DNA of 64,000 bases from Paulinella micropora (Eukaryota > Cercozoa > Imbricatea > Euglyphida), in assembly GCA_009731375.1 (NCBI GenBank), contig BJOX01000311.1, forward strand, positions 207,987 to 271,986, written 5' to 3'. The notes below the pieces were generated by a model that was not told where the DNA came from, did not search any database, and saw nothing but the letters and a program-made list of their open reading frames with translations. Of this stretch, positions 36,771 to 47,243 are shown piece by piece; position 1 is the stretch's first letter; each line of letters begins with the position of its first letter. The translations under genes were made by a program, and so were the position numbers.

Positions 36771-37440
36771 ATTTAATTTTACTTAATTTTTAATAATTTT
36801 ACTTTATTTTATTTAATTATTTTAATAATTTGAGAAGCAGGTCACCATCTAGTTAAATCACAAGCTCTTGAGCTAACCATTTGTATGGATGACCAGAGAT
36901 TACAAGTAACTTCATTAAATCGAAGGCCTAGGCCTAGTAGTAGTATAGTAGTAGTAGTAGTAGTAATAATAGTGAAGTAGTAGTAGTAGTAGAAGTAGTA
37001 GTAGTAGTAGTGTCTTCCAGCTTTTGCGAGTGCCACCGTTATATGTACAACTGAATAGGACTCTGCTACTTTCAACTGACCTCAACAGAAGCAATCCAAA
37101 CGTTCTTTGACTCTACGTTTTAGTGTTCCTTGGACTGTTGAGTCATTTCCCCCCAAGAAACTACAACTTTACTTTAATTTCATAACAATTTAGTTTATTA
37201 ATATTATCTTTTTTTTCTTTTTACTTTACTTTATTTTAATTTATTTTATTTCATTCTATATTAATATTTAAATTTTTAATATTTTAATATTTTAATATTT
37301 TTAATAATTTGAGAAACAGATCACCATCTAGTTAAATCAATAGCTCTTGAACTAACGATTTGTTTGGATGACCAGAGGTTACAATTAACTTCATTAACCC
37401 TAGGGTTAAATCGAAGGCCTAGGCCTAGGCCTAGTAGTAG

Positions 37441-37495
<55 letters not shown>

Positions 37496-37625
37496 GTAGA
37501 AGTAGCACCATCTGAAGAATGAAGTTTATGAAACTGAACATTCTTAGCCAACGCAAGCATTAAAAAACAAGCCTTACAAATTGAACGAACATTACGGGTA
37601 ACCAGCCTGCTTCCACCTTAGATAC

Positions 37626-37919
37626 GTATAGGTAAACTTACGAGCTGTGTGGTCGTTCCCATTTTTGTTCCCGGAGTCCAATTTGTTCTATGATTGAAAA
37701 AAAAAGAAAAAAAAATCGTCTCTTTCTCATTAAACCTTGCTTACTATAATGAAAAAAAAAAAAAAAAAGAGGAAGAGCTTCTTTATTATCTTTTCCCCTA
37801 TTTCTCCCCTCACAATTTACTTTAATTTTCCCATTTCCTCTATCATATCTAGTTTGTATATAACTATAATTCTTAGACTATTCTTCCTGGTATTTTCCTT
37901 TATTTCTTTCTTTTTTCAC

Positions 37920-37977
<58 letters not shown>

Positions 37978-38214
37978 TTAATAGGAATATACTCCTAAAG
38001 ACAAACCAGAAGCACGACTACTGGGATGACTTACTTCAAGCTAAATAAAATAATCTATACATACTAAAAATCCAAAATCCCCTAAACTAAACACAAGTCT
38101 CAGGATCCAAGAAGCCTCCATTATCAAGGTCGAATCCAAGCACCCACGCACGATTCCAAAAAAGAAACCTCCATAACTAACCATGCGACCTATATATGAG
38201 TTTATGACAACCTC

Positions 38215-38268
<54 letters not shown>

Positions 38269-38375
38269 GTAGAAGTAGCACCATCTGAAGAATGAAGTTT
38301 ATGAAACTGAACATTCTTAGCCAACGCAAGCATTAACAAACAAGCCTTACAAATTGAACGAACATTACGGGTAAC
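37626..38375 (+). repeat. ~745-bp dispersed repeat, copy 2
   Basis: Close match of 22976-23719, including both (TAG)n arrays and the poly-A/T section. A partial third copy of its first 120 bp starts at about 38398. The unit has been copied as a whole, not assembled twice by chance. Confidence 0.8.
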
Positions 38376-38845
38376 CAGCCTGCTTCCACCTTAGATACGT
38401 ATAGGTAAAACTTACGAGCTATGTGGACGTTCCGATTTTTGTTCCCGGAGTCCAATTTGTTCTATGATTGAAAAAAGAAAGAAAAAAAATCGTCTCTCAT
38501 TAAACCTTGCTTACTGAAAAAAAAAAAATCGTCTCTTTTCTCATTTCTTGCTTACAGTAATAAAAAAAAATATTAAAAAAAAAAAAAACTTTTCTTTTCC
38601 TGGTTTTTCTTTACCTCTTTCTTCCTTTCTTTCTTTCTATCTTTTTTTTCTTTCTTTTCTCTTCCATATTATTCTTTCCAGGAGCTTTCTGTTGAACCTT
38701 AGTTCCAGATTTCCTTATGAGCTTGTACTGTTGTTCCTTGGAACCAGAATTCTTTTGAATTAGGCTCTTCTTTTTTCTATCGTCTCTTTCTCATTAAACC
38801 TTGCTTACTGTAAAAAAAAATTTAAAAAAAAAAAAAAAAAAAAAG

Positions 38846-39405
38846 GTGCTGCAGTTTCCTTAAGGGCTGTCTCACTGACTGTCAATTGATCTCACTTGCG
38901 CCCATGTTAGTTATGTCTTACCTTTTTCTGGCACTTTCCGCTCTTACCTTCTAGTTCAGTATCGTCTCCCTTGCCACTGTCTGGCGTTGTGTTTGTTTGT
39001 TTTGCTTTCTTGTGTTTGTTGCTGCCTCTTTTTTTGTATTTTTGTTTGGTTCTTGTTTTGTTTTTGTTTCTTTTTGTTTCGCTTGTTTGTTTGTTTCTTT
39101 TGTCTCTCCTGTCTTTTTGTCCCTGCTCCTTTTTTGTTTTTTGTTTTTTCTATCTTTGTTGTTTTTTGTTTCTCCTTTTTCTTTTCTTTTCCTGATTTTT
39201 CTTCTTAACCTCTTTCTTCCTTTCTTTCTTTCTATCTTCTTTTTCTCTTTCCTTTCCCTTCCATATTATTCTTTCCAGGAGCTTTCTGTTGAACCTTAGT
39301 TCCAGATTTCCTTGTGAGCTTGTACTGTTGTTCTTTGGAACCAGAATTCTTTTGAATTAGGCTCTTCTTTTTTCTATCGTCTCTCTCTCATGAAACCTTG
39401 CTTAC

Positions 39406-39420
<15 letters not shown>
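38846..39420 (+). repeat. retroposon family A, longest unit
   Basis: Begins GGTGCTGCAGTTTCC after a poly-A run, passes a T-rich section, then GGAGCTTTCTGTTGAACC, and ends CTTGCTTACTG plus poly-A just before gap 39471-39996. About 575 bp. No open frame, so non-autonomous. Confidence 0.7.
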
Positions 39421-39448
<28 letters not shown>

Positions 39449-39470
39449 TTTTTTTTTTTTTTTTTTTTTT

Positions 39471-39996
39471 NNNNNNNNNNNNNNNNNNNNNNNNNNNNNN
39501 NNNNNNNNNNNNNNNNNNNNNNNNNNNNNNNNNNNNNNNNNNNNNNNNNNNNNNNNNNNNNNNNNNNNNNNNNNNNNNNNNNNNNNNNNNNNNNNNNNNN
39601 NNNNNNNNNNNNNNNNNNNNNNNNNNNNNNNNNNNNNNNNNNNNNNNNNNNNNNNNNNNNNNNNNNNNNNNNNNNNNNNNNNNNNNNNNNNNNNNNNNNN
39701 NNNNNNNNNNNNNNNNNNNNNNNNNNNNNNNNNNNNNNNNNNNNNNNNNNNNNNNNNNNNNNNNNNNNNNNNNNNNNNNNNNNNNNNNNNNNNNNNNNNN
39801 NNNNNNNNNNNNNNNNNNNNNNNNNNNNNNNNNNNNNNNNNNNNNNNNNNNNNNNNNNNNNNNNNNNNNNNNNNNNNNNNNNNNNNNNNNNNNNNNNNNN
39901 NNNNNNNNNNNNNNNNNNNNNNNNNNNNNNNNNNNNNNNNNNNNNNNNNNNNNNNNNNNNNNNNNNNNNNNNNNNNNNNNNNNNNNNNNNNNNNNN
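39471..39996. other. assembly gap
   Basis: Run of N between poly-A/poly-T and a (TAG)n-associated repeat; any reading frame across it is meaningless. Confidence 1.
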
Positions 39997-40465
39997 ATTT
40001 TTAATCTAGTAGTAGTAGTAGTAGTAGTTTAATATTTTGATAATTTCTCATTACCTTTAATAACTTGAGACGTAGGTCACCATCTAGTTAAATCAATAGC
40101 TCTTGAGCTAACGATTTGTATGGATAGACCAGAGGTTAAATTGTTAACTTCATTAAACCGAAGGCCTAGGCCTAGTTGTAGTAGTAGTAGTAGTAGTTTA
40201 ATAGGAAAGCAGTTCCCTTTACGGAAACTACTCCTAAAGACAAACCAGAAGCAGGACTACGGGATGACTTACTTCAAGCTAAATAGAATAAGTACTAAAA
40301 TAATCTATACATACTAAAAGTCCGAAATCCCCTAAACTAAACACAAGTCTCAGGATCCAAGAAGCCTCTATTATCAAGGTCGAATCCAAGCACCCACCAT
40401 CTTTATTAGGCACTTGGTCCTTAAACTCTTCTTTTCATACTGATGTTATGAGGGGTTTTCTGAAA

Positions 40466-40471
40466 GACTTC
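40466..40471. repeat. target-site duplication, left (GACTTC)
   Basis: GACTTC directly precedes the left TIR and is repeated directly after the right end at 60591-60596. A 6-bp duplication is the length known for Polinton/Maverick elements and fits integration by their retrovirus-type integrase. Confidence 0.85.
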
Positions 40472-40619
40472 AGTAGTATAGGGTCGCACTTGGGCACGCT
40501 TTTTCAAGACATACACCCGCCCCAGAGACACACCCGACCGGCCCACACAGGGACAAAAAGGCAAAAGACAAAAAAAGGAAATTGAGCCCGGAACCAAAAA
40601 CAAAAGTAAAATAGAATTC
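40472..40619 (+). repeat. left terminal inverted repeat
   Basis: Begins AGTAGTATAGGGTCGCACTT and ends at GAATTC. Its reverse complement is 60440-60586 with a few mismatches and small indels. It contains the last codons of the integrase frame. Confidence 0.9.
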
Positions 40620-41435
40620 GTGGTCGCCAAGTATTAACTTAAAGCATTTCCTACCTTTAACTGTATATACTTTCTTTGAATACTGAACATCACCTTTAGA
40701 AAAAACAGTTCTTTCTAGTTCTTTTCTAACGGTTGAGCACTTAGGAAATTTATTAATAAGACCAGCCCTTTATATTTCTTGATCGTTTTTCTTTTTACCT
40801 TCATAGACTTCCATAGGTGTAGCATTTATTGTATTATGAAATGTATTATTATAATTATCAATAATTTCATAAATGTAAGGAACCCAAACAAAATCTTCAT
40901 TAACTTCCCACATAAAATTTAAATCATTTCTTATTATTCTAATAAATCTATCTACTATACACATAGTTCGGTGGTCGCCAACTTCGTTAGTTGTATGTTA
41001 AATTCCGTTGTCTTTGAAGTATTCTGCTACTTGTCCTTTATATTCACTGCCGTTGTCGGACGTAATCCTTTTAGGTTTCGGCATTTTTTTTAATCATTCT
41101 AATACTTCGCCAGTTGATTTATTTTTGATCGGTTCAATCCAACTACGACGAGAATAAACATCAATCATCACTAGTCCAAAATTGTAGTTTTTGTTTCCTT
41201 TCTTAGTAGCTACTTTAGACATATCCATAATGTCAATAAACACTTGGCTTAATGGTTCAGGTTCAGGGGCTAGTATAGTATTCCATTTTTTAGGGTTCTT
41301 AGATTGATGGTATATTTCAGAAGCATCTTCAATTTTCTGTTTTTCAAGTTGCTCTTTGTCTTCCACTACTTCATTTTTATTTTCTGTATTGTTTTGTGTA
41401 TCGCCTACAGCGATAGCTGTATGTTTATTATCCAT
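40587..41435 (-). pseudogene. Polinton retrovirus-type integrase with three in-frame stops
   Basis: Integrates the linear viral DNA into the host genome. One frame runs from ATG 41435 into the TIR. Core residues: first Asp in VFIDIMDM, second in ITSDNGSEY; the third acidic position is Asp in IVDRF where Glu is usual in retroviral integrases. LVMIDVYSRRSWI and NNTFHNTINATPMEVYEG are typical integrase blocks, and an SH3/chromo-like C-terminal end (KELERTVFSKGDVQYSKKV) follows. Stops: TGA 41094-41096, TAA 40998-41000, TAA 40770-40772, with no frame change. By comparison with the right TIR, the original stop lay at 40587-40589, where the left copy reads GGG. Divergent from the fibre gene, next to the left TIR. 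Confidence 0.85.
41401..41422 (-). repeat. palindrome P3 inside integrase N-terminus
   Basis: The minus strand carries ACAGCTATCGCTGTAGGCGA, an ACAGC/GCTGT hairpin, within codons for TAIAVGD. Nearly the same sequence sits in the polymerase C-terminus at 55533-55556. See findings. Confidence 0.65.
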
Positions 41436-41444
41436 ACTATATAC

Positions 41445-41500
41445 GAAAGATTTAAAAAATCTTTCAGCAAAAGGTTTGGTGAAAATTTTTCAAAAGTTTC
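41445..41500 (-). promoter_or_regulatory. double-dyad module upstream of integrase
   Basis: On the minus strand: GAAACTTTTGAAAAATTTTC, then about 15 nt with CAAACCTTTTGCT, then a second dyad GAAAGATTTTTTAAATCTTT, ending 9 nt before the integrase ATG. The same pair occurs inverted at 59564-59620. Probable promoter or other control region. Confidence 0.6.
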
Positions 41501-42008
41501 TAGAATTTAAGAAAAATTTTAGATGTATCAATGTTTTCTTTTTTTGGTTTATCGGGTTGTTGATTATAAACATTGACGCTAACACTGCTAGACTTCTTCC
41601 TCCTTTCTTATGCTTATGCTCTTCCTCTTCTTCACTTTCGCTCTCACTATCGCTCTCCTCTTCCACTTTCTTTTTTACCACTTTCTTCGCCTTCTTCTGT
41701 TTATTCTTTAATTTCATACCCGCAACTCGTTGTGCAATTAGGTCAGCAAAGTTCTGTTCAACCTCTTCTTCCGAGCTACTTTCCTCACTTATCTCACCGT
41801 CTCTGCCATCAATCATATCCTTAGCCAACTGTTTCTTAGACACGTGATCAATCTTTTCGTCATTGGTTATTTCTTTCACATTCTTAGCCTCTTCCTCCGC
41901 TAGTAGCTCACGGGCCCTCTCAATCTTTCTCTGCCTCTCATACTGTTTCTTCATTACAGTCGCTTTTTCAAGGTTCTTTATGGCAATCTCTCTATTACCT
42001 CTTGGCAT
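41490..42008 (-). CDS. charged coiled-coil-like protein of the Polinton
   Basis: A 172-codon frame with long Lys/Glu/Arg helices (QYERQRKIERARELLAEEEA) and a Ser/Glu-rich acidic tract (EEESDSESESEEEEE). I do not recognise a family. It shares a 99-bp divergent intergenic region with the fibre gene. The last ~30 codons are hydrophobic (SLAVLASMFIINNP) and unlike the rest; another frame from about 41590 reads a more hydrophilic tail ending near 41507 and could be the original end, which would imply a small frameshift after KKGG. Role unknown; could be a DNA-binding or scaffold protein. Confidence 0.6.
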   Translation of the reverse strand: MPRGNREIAIKNLEKATVMKKQYERQRKIERARELLAEEEAKNVKEITNDEKIDHVSKKQLAKDMIDGRDGEISEESSSEEEVEQNFADLIAQRVAGMKLKNKQKKAKKVVKKKVEEESDSESESEEEEEHKHKKGGRSLAVLASMFIINNPINQKKKTLIHLKFFLNSRNF

Positions 42009-42107
42009 TCAACGCTACGCTTTCTCAAAAGTGTATTGTTTGTTTCGGTTGTCTATCTAACCAAAAACAATTTTTATACTGATTAATTATTATCCAAAAT
42101 ATATACA

Positions 42108-45100
42108 ATGGGTAGCCAATATATATCGCTCTTAGGATTGTCAGAAATTGCGGTGGACTCACTAGATACAGCCAACCTTGATTTAACGAACACAAACATA
42201 GTGAGCTTATACACAGATAGGGTGCCAGAAGATGCTGACCCCGTAAATCTGCATTATACTGACGGACGATTTGATGCGAGGTTGGCTTTAAAATCAACGA
42301 CAGACTTAAAAGAATGCACTAATCTATACTATACTGATGGTAGGTTTGACGCGCGACTAACCACTAAATCAACCACTAACCTAGCCGAAGGCACCAATTT
42401 ATATTATACTAATGCTAGGTTTGACACTCAATTAGCAACAAAGAGCACAACCAACTTAACCGAAGGAACTAACTTATACTACACCACAGCAAGGGTTAAT
42501 ACAGATTTTGACACAAGGATAGCAACTAAATCAATAGATGCTTTAAGTGATGTANNNNNNNNNNNNNNNNNNNNNNNNNNNNNNNNNNNNNNNNNNNNNN
42601 NNNNNNNNNNNNNNNNNNNNNNNNNNNNNNNNNNNNNNNNNNNNNNNNNNNNNNNNNNNNNNNNNNNNNNNNNNNNNNNNNNNNNNNNNNNNNNNNNNNN
42701 NNNNNNNNNNNNNNNNNNNNNNNNNNNNNNNNNNNNNNNNNNNNNNNNNNNNNNNNNNNNNNNNNNNNNNNNNNNNNNNNNNNNNNNNNNNNNNNNNNNN
42801 NNNNNNNNNNNNNNNNNNNNNNNNNNNNNNNNNNNNNNNNNNNNNNNNNNNNNNNNNNNNNNNNNNNNNNNNNNNNNNNNNNNNNNNNNNNNNNNNNNNN
42901 NNNNNNNNNNNNNNNNNNNNNNNNNNNNNNNNNNNNNNNNNNNNNNNNNNNNNNNNNNNNNNNNNNNNNNNNNNNNNNNNNNNNNNNNNNNNNNNNNNNN
43001 NNNNNNNNNNNNNNNNNNNNNNNNNNNNNNNNNNNNNNNNNNNNNNNNNNNNNNNNNNNNNNNNNNNNNNNNNNNNNNNNNNNNNNNNNNNNNNNNNNNN
43101 NNNNNNNNNNNNNNNNNNNNNNNNNNNNNNNNNNNNNNNNNNNNNNNNNNNNNNNNNNNNNNNNNNNNNNNNNNNNNNNNNNNNNNNNNNNNNNNNNNNN
43201 NNNNNNNNNNNNNNNNNNNNNNNNNNNNNNNNNNNNNNNNNNNNNGGTAAGTTATTCTTCAATTACAACAATAATATGGGTTCTATTTATTCGTCGGAGG
43301 CAGGTGGAGCAACAGGCTATCCATTATCTATTGTTGGTTCTTCCATACTTCTTGCTTCTACCACGGGGAGTGGGATAACATTGACAGGCAATGTTTTAAA
43401 TTTTAGTGGCACAACAGCAATCAGCGGACTTCCAGCACCATTCAACGATGGCGATGCTTCAACAAAAGCATACACTGATACTAAACTGGCCAAGGACGGC
43501 ACAGTGGCTATGACGGGTAGTTTAAATATGGGTGGTTTTGCTATTACAAATGTTGGTAATGTTGATGGTATTGATGTTTCTGCCCTTGATACTTCTGTGG
43601 TTAAACTAACAGGAGACCAAACCATAGCAGGAACCAAAACATTCAGCAATGTGGTAAATGCTAGTGCTGGTATTGATATGAAAAGCCAAAGCATAACAAA
43701 TGTTGATCTGGTTGATGGTGTGGATGTTTCCGTTCTTGATATTTCGGTGGTTAAACTAACAGGAGACCAAACCATAGCAGGGAATAAAAAATTTACATCA
43801 ACTTTGGAAGTAAATGGTTCGTCCAATCCTGCTACTTTTGACGGCATCGGTATAGCATTTGATACAAAAATAGGAATGATTGCCGCACAAAAAACAGCAA
43901 CAGCGACTTGGTATCCGATACAAATAACGGGTTCGTATGTAGAGTTATATTCAGGTAATACTTTAATTATATCCGCAACTGGCACTACACTATCTTTGAA
44001 TAACAACAAAATAACAAACTTAGCCACACCATCAGCAACAACGGACGGAGCAAACAAAAGTTATGTGGATACAAAAGACGGGCAAAATGTGAAACTAACA
44101 GGAAACCAAACCATAGCAGGAATTAAGACATTTAGCAATGGTCTTGAAATAACAGGAAATTCAACGAATGCGACAACAAAAGGAACATTCGTGGTTTTTA
44201 ACTCCACAGCCAATATAGGAACTATCGGATACCTTGATATGGGCACGGGCGTAAATTATAACTTTGAAATAAATGCGAAAAAAATAAGTTTTATTATTGA
44301 CGGGACAATCGTCGGTTGGGTAAATGCTTCGGGGCTAGATTGTAATAGAAGCAAAATAGCCAACCTTGGAACTCCGACATTAGCGACGGACGGAGCGACA
44401 AAAGGGTATGCGGACACATTGGACAGGCAAAATGTAAAACTATCAACAGACCAAACCATAACAGGAAGTAAAACATTTAATGGGGCGAGCACTACGATAA
44501 AATATCTAACTTTAACGAACAATGCTAATTTTAATAATCAAACTATCACTAATGGTGGAAATATCACATATAATGGGGCGAGGATATTAAACCAAAATGG
44601 AGGTGATATATTCTTTTCACAGACATCAGGAGATTATCAGTATTTCTTATTTACTCTAAATACTGCTACAAGCGGAACCGCGAACCAACGAGGTTATGTA
44701 TTTACGAATGTAGCATCTGATGTAAAAGGGGCGGGACTTTATATTTCAAAACTTTTGGATAATAAAAGTGCTTCGTCTGACATTGTCCGTTTTAACAATG
44801 CTGGCGGTATGCGGTTTTATGGGGACTTAGATATGAACTCAAACAATATAACAAATGGCGGAACAATAAGAGGAACAACAATTACTTCAACTGCGGGGAT
44901 ATCAACAACGACATTGGCAACGAGCGACAAAATAACATTGGCGCTAGGAAAACCATTGATATTGGGAAGAACAACGAGAGGATTGGCGGCATACACTGGT
45001 GGATTAGAATTATACGGGACATCTGGTGTAGCAGGACCACATATACAAGCATTTACAACAGCTGATCCAAATTATCCTTGTTTTCAATTAATTAACAATA

Positions 45101-46152
45101 GTCATAGCGACATATCATTAAAATTTGATTGTTATTGGGATGGTGCAGCTAATGATAAGTCAAGTTCTGCTACCTCAAATTTTATGATAGCCAAAGGCAC
45201 TAATCTTCTTTTTCAATACGCATCAGGAGTATCGGTAGGAAGTAATATATCATTTAATACCGCAATGACAATTGATAGTTCATCGGGTTTATTAACAACG
45301 AAGGCAATAACTGCTGGTGGGGCGATAACGGCAAATGCGGGGATTACATACACAGGCACACTAACAACGGCATCAGCATCAACTAATGGGGCAAAAATAG
45401 CAATTCAAGGACAAACAGACGGGACGAATGCGAGAGGAACATTTATGTGGGACATTGGAGATTCAAACTGGGGGATTTATATGTCTCAGTCTGGGGCAAA
45501 TAAAGCATTAAGCGGAGGAACAGCACCAGCAGGAGGAGTAGGCGGAGGATTAACTTCTTATTCTATTAGATTTAGAGTGAATGGTTCTTCAACGAGTGGG
45601 TTCATATGGGAGAATAATTCAAATACTGCTTTAATGTCTTTGAAAGCAAGCGATGGGCAATTATGGGTATTGTCTAATCCAATTCAATATTCAGACAGGA
45701 GAAAAAAAGAAGATATAAAGGAATGCTTAGGCTTAGATTTTATTAATAAGTTAAATCCAGTTTGCTATCGTATGATTGATGACAACAAGAAATGTAGGAC
45801 TGGCTTAATAGCGCAGGAACTGGAAGAAATACTAACAGAAATGGATATGCTAGATTTTGGCGGATTTATAAAAGAAAAAATTATGGTTCCGTGTCCAAAG
45901 CAAAGAGCGGAATACGAATTGAAAGGTGTGAGTGTTAATCCAGAAGATGTTAAATGTATTGATAGTGGTGATGTTGGTTATGGTATAGGTTATTCCGAGT
46001 TTATCGCCCCGTTAATTAAGGCCGTTCAACAATTGTCAGAGAAGGTGATTAATTTAGAAAAAGAAAATAAAACTTTACTTAATATATTACAAGACCAAAC
46101 CAACCAATTAGCAGAAATACTAGCAGTTTTATTTCCTACTAATGCCCCCTAG
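42108..46152 (+). CDS. fibre protein with C-terminal S74 chaperone (gap inside)
   Basis: The N-terminal part has four tandem repeats of the type NLYYTDGRFDARLxxKSTT, a pattern of phage tail-fibre shafts. After the gap (42555-43245), repeats with VKLTGDQTIAG(T/N)K.F and TDGA.K.Y occur, also fibre-like. The C-terminus has the peptidase S74 / intramolecular chaperone signature: YSDRRKKEDI, then INKLNPVCYRM and GLIAQELEEIL, and a final coiled coil (SEKVINLEKENKTLL). Such domains trimerise the fibre and cut themselves off. I infer a host-attachment fibre. The two sides of the gap are in different frames, so the N count is not the true length or the gene is broken there. TATATACA stands just before the ATG. 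Stop TAG 46150-46152. Confidence 0.85.
42555..43245. other. assembly gap inside the fibre gene
   Basis: 691 N; probably repeated fibre sequence that did not assemble. Confidence 1.
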
Positions 46153-46480
46153 ATTACAGCCTCCACCACCAATCATAGAGACGGAAGACCTCACACCCGA
46201 GTTGAAAAATAGGGTATTAGATGTCCAAATTAAGCAGGAAGAAAAAAAGATAGACCACGATTACGAGGACAGCTGGGATTGCTGTTTGACAAAGCGAAAA
46301 ACTGACAGCCGACTTATTAAATACTTATTTCAAATGGGTATCATCATCGCCATCATCACCCTTTGTATCGTTAGGTTGTCTGAAAAGAACTTACCTTGTG
46401 AAGTTGCCAACACTTATGTAGGCATTTTGACCTTGCTTATCGGTATATGCCTTCCTTCGCCTTCTAGTTCAAAGAAGTGA
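46142..46480 (+). CDS. small two-helix membrane protein
   Basis: 112 codons, overlapping the fibre stop by 11 nt. A Pro-rich N-terminus (PPRLQPPPP) and charged region precede two membrane segments: FQMGIIIAIITLCIVRL and ANTYVGILTLLIGICL. The tail ends SSSKK. No family recognised. Overlap suggests joint transcription with the fibre. It could be a virion membrane or holin-like protein; that is a guess from topology only. Confidence 0.65.
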   Translation: MPPRLQPPPPIIETEDLTPELKNRVLDVQIKQEEKKIDHDYEDSWDCCLTKRKTDSRLIKYLFQMGIIIAIITLCIVRLSEKNLPCEVANTYVGILTLLIGICLPSPSSSKK

Positions 46481-46747
46481 GCACTCATATAGTTGAGTTT
46501 TATACCAAGAAGCATCATTTGAGCAGATTAGCGGAATGGCTTCATCAAAACTAACACACCAATCACTAAAAGGTTTATACACACATTTAAATTTTGTTTC
46601 TATTCCTTTTTGAATACACCACACACAACTTTCATTTTTTTTAACACTGACCCGTGAATAGAAATCGCAGGCAGTCCGAGCAGAAATATTAATTAATAAA
46701 AAGTTTATAAAGATTAGTAATATAGGAAACTTTTGAAAAAGTTTCAT
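46469..46747 (-). CDS. small secreted Cys-rich (PSI-like) protein
   Basis: 92 codons with a clear signal peptide (MKLFQKFPILLIFINFLLI) and seven cysteines in the mature part. The pattern DFYSRVSV...SCVWC...KFKCV recalls a PSI (plexin-type) domain, whose hallmark is CxWC, but this is only a pattern match. It runs against the neighbouring genes; its start codon and first codons lie in the AAACTTTT dyad at 46726-46745 that also precedes the plus-strand gene at 46785. An entry or surface role is possible; unproven. Confidence 0.5.
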   Translation of the reverse strand: MKLFQKFPILLIFINFLLINISARTACDFYSRVSVKKNESCVWCIQKGIETKFKCVYKPFSDWCVSFDEAIPLICSNDASWYKTQLYECSLL

Positions 46748-46784
46748 CAAAACCAGTGGAGGTGCGGAGGTGAAATCTCCGCAA
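46726..46784 (+). promoter_or_regulatory. dyad plus start-codon hairpin H1 (site 1)
   Basis: GAAACTTTTGAAAAAGTTTC (perfect 9-bp arms, 2-nt centre) at 46726-46745, then CATCAAAACC, then hairpin H1 at 46758-46782: stem GCGGAGGT / ATCTCCGC with loop GAA. ATG follows at 46785. Confidence 0.75.
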
Positions 46785-47156
46785 ATGGCGGACTATAAAT
46801 ACCAAAAGATTATTTTTCTGAGTAATGATTTTCCAGGCGGGGTCAATGGTAGCAAGACATTTGATAAAAATATTCAAATGAACTTTACCCCAACCAGAAT
46901 GAATGTTAAGTTTATACACTATATGAATGATATGACTGAAACGAAAAAGAAAATCCTTCATATGGACCGCATCGGCATTATCGGCACATTCGCTGACAGC
47001 AACACAGCAAACATTTCCAAGCTTAGCTACAATTTGGGGATTATTAATTGGACCGACGGGCAGTATTCGTTTAGGGTATTGAAAACAGACAGCGGAAATA
47101 TTGAGACCGACCAACTAGCTGGAAGAATTGTTATATGCTTAGAATTTCTTGCGTAG
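46785..47156 (+). CDS. Polinton protein of unknown function (123 aa)
   Basis: Start chosen at ATG 46785, directly after hairpin H1; the longer frame from GTG 46770 would run through the hairpin. The product (MADYKYQKIIFLSND..., ending RIVICLEFLA) is globular and beta-rich by eye, without cysteine clusters or membrane segments. I do not recognise it. It sits just before the packaging ATPase within the block of virion genes and shares H1 with the ATPase, penton, spike and lipase genes, which suggests a virion or late role. Its TAG stop lies within a GC hairpin (47153-47173). Confidence 0.65.
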   Translation: MADYKYQKIIFLSNDFPGGVNGSKTFDKNIQMNFTPTRMNVKFIHYMNDMTETKKKILHMDRIGIIGTFADSNTANISKLSYNLGIINWTDGQYSFRVLKTDSGNIETDQLAGRIVICLEFLA

Positions 47157-47173
47157 GGGCCTGCTCCCCCTAC
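47153..47173. terminator. GC palindrome P2 at the stop codon
   Basis: GTAGGGG and CCCCTAC pair as 7-bp arms; the stop codon TAG (47154-47156) lies in the left arm. CGACCCCGC follows, so this is the reverse-oriented form of the family at 48475 and 48762. A hairpin at a gene end would fit 3'-end formation, as described for mimivirus and its virophage; here it is inference. Confidence 0.55.
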
Positions 47174-47217
47174 GACCCCGCAGGTAAAACATATATTTTA
47201 GAATATATAATATATTT

Positions 47218-47243
47218 GGAGGTGCGGAGGCGAAGTCTCTGCT
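47218..47243 (+). promoter_or_regulatory. start-codon hairpin H1 (site 2, ATPase)
   Basis: GGAGGTGCGGAGG then CGAAGTCTCTGC at 47218-47242, one base before ATG 47244. Preceded by AATATATAATATATTT; no AAACTTTT dyad here. Confidence 0.75.

Noticed and set aside
40421-40630. Minus-strand frame over the left TIR
   Set aside because: It crosses the virus-host junction and is out of frame with the integrase; no homology seen.
42108-43262. Open frames running through N runs, such as 42543-43262 and 62433-63905 on the minus strand
   Set aside because: Their length is made of N; no coding evidence.
43317-44522. Minus-strand open frames opposite the fibre gene
   Set aside because: They mirror the fibre's repeat codons (VPAMVWSPVS type) and are antisense shadows.
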